Of a stretch of 60,086 bases of DNA, positions 1 to 7,206 are shown in pieces; the first letter of the stretch is position 1; each line of letters begins with the position of its first letter. Origin of the DNA: Candidatus Poseidonia sp. Its GTDB lineage: Archaea; Thermoplasmatota; Poseidoniia; Poseidoniales; Poseidoniaceae. The position numbers were made by a program, and so were the translations under genes. Under the pieces are notes generated by a model, which did no database searches, had not been told where the DNA came from, and saw only the letters and a list, made by a program, of their open reading frames with translations. The DNA is taken from NCBI GenBank assembly GCA_030827475.1, contig JAUREJ010000009.1, positions 1-60,086 on the forward strand, read 5' to 3'.

Positions 1-236
1 GGGATGAAATCGATGTGCGCCGTCCAAGGGTTGGCTGCCTTGAAGGCAACGCCCTGTTCGGTGGTCAGGTCGAGGCCGAACACATCGACGGGAACGTCGG
101 CCGACCATTCAGCCAACGCAGCGTACCATGCCGTGCAGTCATCGCACGTCGGCCGTCCCAAAACGAGCACGGCAGGCCGTTCAAACCCGAGCATCTCTCC
201 CGGGTCGGTCAATGGTTGCACCAACACAGAGTTCAC
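1..236 (-). CDS. Thioredoxin-like protein, truncated by window start
   Basis: Reverse complement reads VNSVLVQPLTDPGEMLGFERPAVLVLGRPTCDDCTAWYAALAEWSADVPVDVFGLDLTTEQGVAFKAANPW..., with a CxxC (CDDC) thioredoxin-type motif. GTG at 236 directly follows the TAG of the upstream gene (239-237); an alternative ATG is at 194. Confidence 0.6.
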   Translation of the reverse strand, partial: MNSVLVQPLTDPGEMLGFERPAVLVLGRPTCDDCTAWYAALAEWSADVPVDVFGLDLTTEQGVAFKAANPWTAHIDFI

Positions 237-1031
237 CTAAGCGTAGGATTGGCTGTTGATGACGTCTTGGAGTTCGATGACTTTGGTGCCTCGGCCTTTG
301 GCGTGGTCCGCCGCACGGGTCAAGCGAGAACGCATCCAACCCAAGGTCATCATGCCCTTCATGGCGTTGATGGATTCAATGAAGTGCACGGGGTTGCTGC
401 CCAATTGTGCGTGGTTTCGGATGTCTTCCTCAAGGTCCTCGAGGACCTCAGCGTAGAGGTCCAACAATTCGTCCAAAGCCTCTCGCGTCACCGCCATGCC
501 AGCGATGCTTTTGGCCATCGCAAGCAGCGCCGTAGGTGTCACCAAACCACCGGCTTGACTGGCAACAAATTCTTCCGCCGCACTCAAATCGTCGTCCCCG
601 TCATCGCCGTCATGCTCATCGCTGGGGGAGGTGTTCAGGACCGCACGGTCCAGATGACGGGGTTTAATGGTCGCCACGCGGTCACGTTCGGCCGCTTCGG
701 AGGCATGACGAAGCAGTTGGGCAAGGTGCTGTTCGAGATGATCGATACCAGCTTGGACGGCAGCAGAACCCACGGAATCGACGTGCTCAATGCGGTCGAT
801 CATCAACTCTCGGGTCCGGTTGTAGTTCAAGCGGCTGCGTAGAGGGTCGTCAAGCGTCTTTCGCTCGGGGTCTTGGGAGAGAGTTTGGGATTCCATTTGG
901 GGCACGAGCCGGTCAAGCTCCTCGCACAGCAAGGTCACCAACCGGTCCTTGACCTCCCCCGAGAGTCGCATGGTCGTGTAGTGGGCGGAAACGGCGGCAA
1001 TGTGGCTGGAGGAGTACGGTTTCGCGACCAT
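237..1031 (-). CDS. Putative tandem histone-fold protein (two divergent histone folds)
   Basis: SVGSAAVQAGIDHLEQHLAQLLRHASEAAERDRVATIKPRHLDRA aligns without gaps to the archaeal histone core [45 protein letters not shown]. A C-terminal segment MAVTREALDELLDLYAEVLEDLEEDI...LTRAADHAKGRGTKVIELQDVI looks like a second fold. ATG start. Confidence 0.6.
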   Translation of the reverse strand: MVAKPYSSSHIAAVSAHYTTMRLSGEVKDRLVTLLCEELDRLVPQMESQTLSQDPERKTLDDPLRSRLNYNRTRELMIDRIEHVDSVGSAAVQAGIDHLEQHLAQLLRHASEAAERDRVATIKPRHLDRAVLNTSPSDEHDGDDGDDDLSAAEEFVASQAGGLVTPTALLAMAKSIAGMAVTREALDELLDLYAEVLEDLEEDIRNHAQLGSNPVHFIESINAMKGMMTLGWMRSRLTRAADHAKGRGTKVIELQDVINSQSYA

Positions 1032-1083
1032 GGGCCGGGTTGGTGGTGTGCCGCCCTTGAATGATGTGGTGCGGCGTGATGAC

Positions 1084-1347
1084 TTACTCGGTGAGACCGT
1101 CGTCCCTTCCCATCACCTGGTTGAATTCCCAAGCGTGGAGGCATTCGTGGCCACCGAGGAAGCCACCGGCCTCTCGGGAGGGGCCGATGAATTCTGCACC
1201 GCACATCGAACAGAAGACGTTGACCACGAGTTCGTTGTAGTATGTGCCGTTGGGGGTTTCCCGTTGAGGAATGCGCTTACCGACATCCTCGCGGGTCCAT
1301 CCCGATGTTTTATTGCAGATCTCTTCTCCGTGCGCGTCTTGTGTCAT
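1084..1347 (-). CDS. Small putative zinc-binding protein
   Basis: MTQDAHGEEICNKTSGW...VFCSMCGAEF...GGHECLHAWEF; CxxC and HECLH Cys/His clusters. The start ATG overlaps the stop of the upstream peptidase gene (ATGA, 1347-1344). Confidence 0.55.
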   Translation of the reverse strand: MTQDAHGEEICNKTSGWTREDVGKRIPQRETPNGTYYNELVVNVFCSMCGAEFIGPSREAGGFLGGHECLHAWEFNQVMGRDDGLTE

Positions 1348-2624
1348 GCATCCCACTCCATCAGCCAAGGCAAACCACCGTCGGCGGTGAGCGGGCGCAT
1401 GCCGTCTTCGTCACGAACCCACGTGTCCTCGGTGCCGACGGTCCCCTCGCCGTAGACCACTTTCGGCTCAATCGCCATCGTCCCGCCCACCGGCAGTGGA
1501 CGGTCAAATCCAGCGGCCACGACCGGGGATTCATCGAGTTGGAGGCCGATGGAATGGCCCAAAAAGCGGCTTTGGTCGGGCGCTGCCCCCATCAGATGGT
1601 CGGCGTACCCCAATTCGGTCGCCAGCGCAAGACCGGCTTGCCATGCATCGCTGCAGTTCAAGCCCTGGTCAAGCACGTCAACGACTTCTTCCTTCACCAG
1701 CATCATGTCGTCAAGACGGGTTTGCCAGACCTCGTTCAGGCCGCCAACCGCAAACATGCGGGTGGCATCCACCATGTAGCCGCGGTGAGCGTGAACGAGG
1801 TCAACGAGCACCGGCTCGCCCCGCTTGACACGGGTGAATCCTGAACCCATTCCTCCAAGCGGATGTGGGCCTGTCCCGCCAACGGCGGAATCAAAGAAGG
1901 ACGGAATGCCGCCGGCTCGTCCCGCGACGATCACGCCACGGTCGCATTGCAGCGGATAGCGACGCATCTGCACGCTGCCCCCAAAGCCTTCGCTGCGGCT
2001 CACGGCTTCTGCGGCGGCCACCATGTCCAGTTCACTCACACCCTCACCGCCGATGGCCTGGACCGCCTCAAACATGCGAAACTGCACGGCGGCTCCGGTT
2101 TCCATCTGCTCCAGTTCCCATGCGGATTTGATTTCCCGCTGACGGTGAACCGTAGCGGTAACATCGCCGGCCTCGCCCAAGGAGGCCAAGGCGGAAGCAA
2201 AGCGAGCCGTAAACGAGCCCGGCGCCTCACCAAACTGCAGCCCAGGGGAAGCGGTGACGCCCATCTCGCCGAGCGTTTGGGCCAGTGTAGAAAGCCTTGG
2301 GAAGGCCGTCACTACATGCGGTGAATCGTCGCCGCCCGCTTCCCAAACCGCCCGCTTCAGCGAACGACGAACAAAGGCCACGGGCCCGTCGCCGCCGGCT
2401 TCCTCGCTGCCTCCAGCGCCCTTGGCGGGAACGAACAACGAGCCGTCCTGACGTCCCCCTGCATAATAGTACAGGTCGACGGGGTGTTGGATGAGCGCCC
2501 CTGGCAACCCAGCCTCGGCCAACATGGCACCCAAGCGACGTTGGCGAGCCTCGAGTTCGGCCGCAGGGACCCGCCAGTCCTCCCCATCGGGGCCAACGAT
2601 ATCGGCGGGGGACCAAGTGGTCAT
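1344..2624 (-). CDS. M24 family metallopeptidase (Xaa-Pro aminopeptidase-like)
   Basis: Pita-bread features: VDLVHAHRGYMVDATRMF, FLGHSIGLQLDESPVV, GGTMAIEPKVVYGEGTVGTEDTWV. Confidence 0.85.
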   Translation of the reverse strand: MTTWSPADIVGPDGEDWRVPAAELEARQRRLGAMLAEAGLPGALIQHPVDLYYYAGGRQDGSLFVPAKGAGGSEEAGGDGPVAFVRRSLKRAVWEAGGDDSPHVVTAFPRLSTLAQTLGEMGVTASPGLQFGEAPGSFTARFASALASLGEAGDVTATVHRQREIKSAWELEQMETGAAVQFRMFEAVQAIGGEGVSELDMVAAAEAVSRSEGFGGSVQMRRYPLQCDRGVIVAGRAGGIPSFFDSAVGGTGPHPLGGMGSGFTRVKRGEPVLVDLVHAHRGYMVDATRMFAVGGLNEVWQTRLDDMMLVKEEVVDVLDQGLNCSDAWQAGLALATELGYADHLMGAAPDQSRFLGHSIGLQLDESPVVAAGFDRPLPVGGTMAIEPKVVYGEGTVGTEDTWVRDEDGMRPLTADGGLPWLMEWDA

Positions 2625-2676
2625 GGTCGTGGGTGGCGGGCAACCGTTCAAAACCCGTTCGGCCGGCTTGCCCGCA

Positions 2677-3633
2677 TCATATGCGTATCGTCTCTAGCGA
2701 GACTTCGGCCACGGTCGCCAACCGCTCCTCGGCAATGCTGCAATACGCGGGAGAAAGGTCGACCCCGATGTAGGTGCGCCCGTGCATCTTTGCAGCCACG
2801 CAGGTGGTGCCCGAACCGTTGAACGGGTCGAGGACGACGTCGCCGGCAAAGGTGTACATTTCGATGCATCGCTTGGGCAACTCAACGGGGAACGGTGCAG
2901 GATGGTTCACCCTTGAAGCCCGCTCGGTAGCAAACGACCAGATCGACTTCGTGTGTTGAATAAAATCGTCGCGTGGAATCGTGTCCAAGCGACCCTCAGT
3001 TCGTTGAGCTTTGGTACGGGGCAATTTGTAGTCGCCTTTGGAAAACACGAGCAAGTATTCGTGCACGTCGCGAAGACAGGGGTTGGACGCCGATTGGAAC
3101 GAACCCCACGCACAGGAGGACCCTGCGCTGGCGGATTTGTCCCAGATGATTTCACCTCTCATCAAGAAACCGATTTCACCCATCATGACGTTGATGTGCG
3201 AAGACAGCGGAATGTAGGGTTTCCGTCCAAGATTGGCCACGTTCACGACCATGCGACCGCCCGGCGCAAGCACGCGGTAACATTCGGCAAACACATCGTG
3301 GAGCAGGGCCAAGTATTCGGGCAACGAGAGGTTTTCATCATACTCTTTGGAAGCGTTGTAGGGCGGCGAGGTGACGACGAGGTGAACGCAGTTGTCAGGA
3401 AGCGGCAGGGTTCGCGCATCACCGCAAAGGACGCTGTTCGCATAGGCGGTCGGCAAGGCCTGCTCCGAGCCAACTTCGCGCGAACTCACGAGGTCTTCGT
3501 TAAGCCGACTGGTGTAGTACACGCTGGCGTCGTGGCCTTCACGACGGGACACCCCAAAAGCCGACGTTGCGGTTGAAGCCCGGCGACGAGCACCTTCCAA
3601 AGGTGCAGGCTCTTGGGGCGGTTCATCGGCCAT
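2677..3633 (-). CDS. DNA methyltransferase, beta-class (N4-cytosine or N6-adenine)
   Basis: Motif IV TSPPYN precedes motif I DPFNGSGTT, an order typical of beta-class MTases; GGRMVVNVANLGRKPYIPL. ATG at 3633 preferred. Confidence 0.88.
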   Translation of the reverse strand: MADEPPQEPAPLEGARRRASTATSAFGVSRREGHDASVYYTSRLNEDLVSSREVGSEQALPTAYANSVLCGDARTLPLPDNCVHLVVTSPPYNASKEYDENLSLPEYLALLHDVFAECYRVLAPGGRMVVNVANLGRKPYIPLSSHINVMMGEIGFLMRGEIIWDKSASAGSSCAWGSFQSASNPCLRDVHEYLLVFSKGDYKLPRTKAQRTEGRLDTIPRDDFIQHTKSIWSFATERASRVNHPAPFPVELPKRCIEMYTFAGDVVLDPFNGSGTTCVAAKMHGRTYIGVDLSPAYCSIAEERLATVAEVSLETIRI

Positions 3634-3891
3634 GGAGGCCAAGGGGTTCGCTGGCCTTATCACCTTTCGCGCCCGGACCGGGGGCGAGACGCGCGTCTAC
3701 GCACCCCATGAGAACCGCCAATGCTTGACGTTAGGACTTCGACGACCTGTCCACGGAACAATAAGCGCTTTGACGTGCCATCAAGGCGACGCCATCGCCC
3801 CCGTCGGGCCGATTGACGCTCGACCCTGCTGAGGTCCAGGGGGCGTAAGGCAGAGCGAGGGATGAAAAACCGACAGCCTCTCGGAGAGCCA

Positions 3892-5154
3892 ATGGCAAAG
3901 GTCCTGTCCTTGGACGATGTCAAGGTTGACGGGAAAACCGTCTTGCTCCGCGTTGACATCAACAGCCCCCTCGACCCTGCCACGAAGACCTTCTTGGACG
4001 TCACACGAATACGGGCCATTCTGCCCACGCTCCAAAAGTTGTCCAAAGCGAAGGTCATCCTGCTCGCCCACCAATCCCGGCCGGGTCTCGACGACTTCAC
4101 GAGCACCTTGGGCCACGCCCGTGAACTGGGTCGGCTTCTCGGCCGTCAAGTCAAATGGGTGGAGGACATTCACGGGGAAAAGGCCATGAAAGCCATTGAA
4201 GCGCTTGAAACTGGTCAATTGTTGATGGTGAACAACGTCCGAATGGACGAAGAAGAAGTGACGGTCAAAGGTGATTTGACGGCGATGGCCGACACCCAAC
4301 TGGTTCAACGTCTGGCGAGCGTCGCCGATATGTACGTCAACGATGCGTTCGCCTGTGCCCACCGCTCAACGCCTTCCATCGTCGGCTTCACGAGCCTGCT
4401 GCCCTGCGTGGCAGGCGAGTTGATGAACAACGAATTGAGCAAACTCGATCAGGCCTTGGAATCCCCAAAACGCCCGTGCCTTGCCGTGTTGGGCGGTGTC
4501 AAAGTTGACGACTCCATCGAGGTCGCCGAGAACATGTTGCGTAACGGTATCGCCGATGCGCTGTGGCCCACCGGCGGCGTGGCCAACTTGCTGCTCGACC
4601 TGGCCGGTTATGACATCGGTGAAGGCAACCGGAATTTTCTCAAATCCCAAATCGGCAAAAAGTGGCCCGAAACCGTCCGAAGAGCCCGAGAACTCATCGA
4701 AGACCACGGCAACAAAATTCACCTTCCCGTGGACGTTGCCGCCAACATCGAGGGGAACCGAGTGGACCTTTCCATCGATGATTTTCCACTCGATGCCCCC
4801 TTCCACGACCTTGGTCTGAAGTCCGTTGTCCACCTCTCCACCGCCATCAAACAGGCCGGCACCGTCATCCTCAACGGCCCTGCCGGTGTCTTTGAGAACA
4901 ACGATTTCGCGCTCGGCACTGTCGAGATGTTGAATGCATGCGCGGAATCCTCGGCCTTCACCGTCATGGGCGGCGGCCACACCGCCACGCTGGTCACCAA
5001 GCGGGGGCTGGCGGGCAAGATGGGTCACGTGTCCACCGGCGGTGGTGCTTGTTTGGATTACATCGCCGGGCGACCGCTTCCCGGTGTCGTGAGCCTTGAA
5101 CAAAGCGCCGTAGCGTTCGGCATTGACATCAAGGCCGGACCTCGCAAAGCGTGA
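3892..5154 (+). CDS. pgk: Phosphoglycerate kinase (archaeal type)
   Basis: MAKVLSLDDVKVDGKTVLLRVDINSPLDP; AHQSRPG; YVNDAFACAHRSTPSIVGF; GGVKVDDSIEVAENML; MGGGHTATLV. Confidence 0.95.
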   Translation: MAKVLSLDDVKVDGKTVLLRVDINSPLDPATKTFLDVTRIRAILPTLQKLSKAKVILLAHQSRPGLDDFTSTLGHARELGRLLGRQVKWVEDIHGEKAMKAIEALETGQLLMVNNVRMDEEEVTVKGDLTAMADTQLVQRLASVADMYVNDAFACAHRSTPSIVGFTSLLPCVAGELMNNELSKLDQALESPKRPCLAVLGGVKVDDSIEVAENMLRNGIADALWPTGGVANLLLDLAGYDIGEGNRNFLKSQIGKKWPETVRRARELIEDHGNKIHLPVDVAANIEGNRVDLSIDDFPLDAPFHDLGLKSVVHLSTAIKQAGTVILNGPAGVFENNDFALGTVEMLNACAESSAFTVMGGGHTATLVTKRGLAGKMGHVSTGGGACLDYIAGRPLPGVVSLEQSAVAFGIDIKAGPRKA

Positions 5155-5156
5155 GG

Positions 5157-5229
5157 AGCCACTGGGGAGACTCGAACTCCCGACCTTCTGATTACGAATC
5201 AGATGCTCTACCAACTAAGCCACAGTGGC
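5157..5229 (-). tRNA. tRNA-Thr (anticodon CGU)
   Basis: Reverse complement gccactgtggcttagttggtagagcatctgattcgtaatcagaaggtcgggagttcgagtctccccagtggct. GCCACTG/CAGTGGC acceptor, CTGAT-TTCGTAA-ATCAG anticodon arm, GTTCGAG T-loop; CCA not encoded. Confidence 0.95.
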
Positions 5230-5312
5230 GGCAACCTGCCGCTGTCCCAATCAAAGATAAGGCAGTCGGTGCAAACCTCTGCATTCTTGAAGCATGGAGC
5301 GCAGGACCCAAC

Positions 5313-6572
5313 ATGAGCGAGCCTGCTCCGGTGCGCTACCGAAACACGGTCCTCTACGACCGGGGCGGGCAACGCGTCGCCGGTGATGTGCTGCTTCACG
5401 CCGACGGGTCATGGACGCCATCAAACGGCGATGAGGACGTGTTGGAGGAGATTGACGGTTCCAAGCGCCTCATCACTCGCAGCTTCCAAAACTGGCACAC
5501 GCATTTGGCCATGCAACTCAATGCGCGGGATTTCAGCGACGGGTTTCCGCTTCACCGGTGGTTGAACGAAGCCATCTTTCCCACCGAATCCCGCATCACA
5601 CCCGAATACGTACGGATGGGTTCACGGTGCGCAGCAGCGGAGATGATCCGCACCGGCAGCACCTTCGCTGCAGACATGTACTTCTTTCCACATGTCACGG
5701 GCGAGGTGCTCAATCATGCTGGCTTGCGTGGCTTGGTCGGCGGACCGGTGAGCGACGCCGCGCTTCCAAGCCATCCAGATGCGTCCTCGGCCCTCAGTGA
5801 GCTCGACGGTTTGCTTGCCGCTAACCGGCCCGACGATCCGGTCCAGTACGCCATCGCGACCCATTCGGTGTATTTGTGTGAGGAAGACACCCTTTGCAGA
5901 GCCTCGGAACTGGCAGAGAAACGGAACGGGCGCTTGCACATCCACGTCAGCGAAACTCGGAAGGAAGTCGCCGACTGCCACGCAAAAACCGGGAAGTACC
6001 CCGTTGAATACCTCGACAGCATCGATTTCTTTCAGCCCGGTACCGTCTGCGCCCACGCATCGTGGGTGAAGAAAAACGAAATTCGCTTGCTTAAGCAGCA
6101 CGAGGCTACGGCGGTCCACTGCCCCTCGTCAAACATGAAGCTGGCTTGCGGTGGAACCCTTTCGCTTCCCGCCTACATGGAAGAGGGCGTTGATGTGCGT
6201 CTGGGAACCGACGGTGCGGCCTCCTCGGGCAACGGGCTCAACATGCAGGGCGAGGCACGACTCGCCTCGCTGGTGCAGCGCCACGACCACTGGGACCCCA
6301 CGTTGCTTCCAGCCGTCGAGACCATGGATTTGGCGACGAAAGGGAGTCGAGATTGGGCCGTTTGGGACCTTGAGGATGTTCGGATGCGACCCCGAGGTCG
6401 CTCGGACAACCGCCACCTCGCGAACCTCATTTTTAACGGCGCAACCTGCCTTGACCTCTGGGTCAACGGACAGGCCTTGCGACGAGACGGGACGACCCTG
6501 ACGCTGGACGAGCGGGCGATTTTGGACGAAGTCGACGAAGCGGTCGCCACCTATTACGAAGGTGTGGAGTGA
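5313..6572 (+). CDS. Amidohydrolase of the chlorohydrolase / MTA-SAH deaminase family
   Basis: NWHTHLAMQ metal motif, HVSETRKEVADC, TDGAASSGNGLNM, CHAKTGKYPVEYLDSIDFF. ATG at 5313, because the track ORF start lies upstream of the tRNA. Confidence 0.8.
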   Translation: MSEPAPVRYRNTVLYDRGGQRVAGDVLLHADGSWTPSNGDEDVLEEIDGSKRLITRSFQNWHTHLAMQLNARDFSDGFPLHRWLNEAIFPTESRITPEYVRMGSRCAAAEMIRTGSTFAADMYFFPHVTGEVLNHAGLRGLVGGPVSDAALPSHPDASSALSELDGLLAANRPDDPVQYAIATHSVYLCEEDTLCRASELAEKRNGRLHIHVSETRKEVADCHAKTGKYPVEYLDSIDFFQPGTVCAHASWVKKNEIRLLKQHEATAVHCPSSNMKLACGGTLSLPAYMEEGVDVRLGTDGAASSGNGLNMQGEARLASLVQRHDHWDPTLLPAVETMDLATKGSRDWAVWDLEDVRMRPRGRSDNRHLANLIFNGATCLDLWVNGQALRRDGTTLTLDERAILDEVDEAVATYYEGVE

Positions 6573-6573
6573 T

Positions 6574-7113
6574 TTACTCCACCCGGGTGTATGCAAGGCC
6601 CGCAACGCCGATGAGGGCGAACACGAAATAGAGGGCAAAACCCGCGCTCAAGTCCACGGAATACGCCAAGTCCACTTGCGTTCCATCGGGAAGACCGTCT
6701 CGGTTGAGGGTGCCGATGCCGGCAAAGTACGTGCCCTCCTGAACCTCCCACCTCAACCCGTTCTCTCCGTCGCTTCCCGAAGCCACCAAATCGGTATCAA
6801 AAGGGCCGCAGGTGGTGCTGGGGCCTTGGTTGAACAAACCGGGAGGTTGGGACTCGCAGGTGTTTTTCTCGTCTTCATCAGCGATGACGACATAGATGTC
6901 TTCGCGGTCCCACGTCAAGGTGAGGGTGGCGGAAACGAACACGGCAAGCGATTGCTCGGGAAGCGCTTCATCGGCGAAAAACGTCCGTTCGGGAAGATTC
7001 GGGGTGGTGATGTCGGTGATGGTGCCCTCGAGAGTGATACCAACCGCCCCTGCGAGCATCAGAAGAACTGCAACGACCACAAGACCGTACCCCACCTTCT
7101 CTTGCTTCCTCAT
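6574..7113 (-). CDS. Membrane protein with N- and C-terminal TM helices, hypothetical
   Basis: MRKQEKVGYGLVVVAVLLMLAGAVGITL... and ...FALYFVFALIGVAGLAYTRVE; extracellular middle. Confidence 0.65.
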   Translation of the reverse strand: MRKQEKVGYGLVVVAVLLMLAGAVGITLEGTITDITTPNLPERTFFADEALPEQSLAVFVSATLTLTWDREDIYVVIADEDEKNTCESQPPGLFNQGPSTTCGPFDTDLVASGSDGENGLRWEVQEGTYFAGIGTLNRDGLPDGTQVDLAYSVDLSAGFALYFVFALIGVAGLAYTRVE

Positions 7114-7206
7114 GAGATCACCTCACGATGTGCATGCCTTGCAAGGTTCAAACCGTCGTGCAAGGTCATGTCAAGCCGCTCTCCTCGTGGCGTTGGGCGA
7201 TGATGT

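Noticed and set aside
15-842. 275-aa plus-strand ORF opposite the histone-fold gene
   Set aside because: High-GC antisense shadow; composition is not protein-like and it lies opposite a better-supported minus-strand gene.
4366-5214. 282-aa minus-strand ORF opposite pgk
   Set aside because: Antisense shadow of pgk that also runs into the tRNA-Thr gene.
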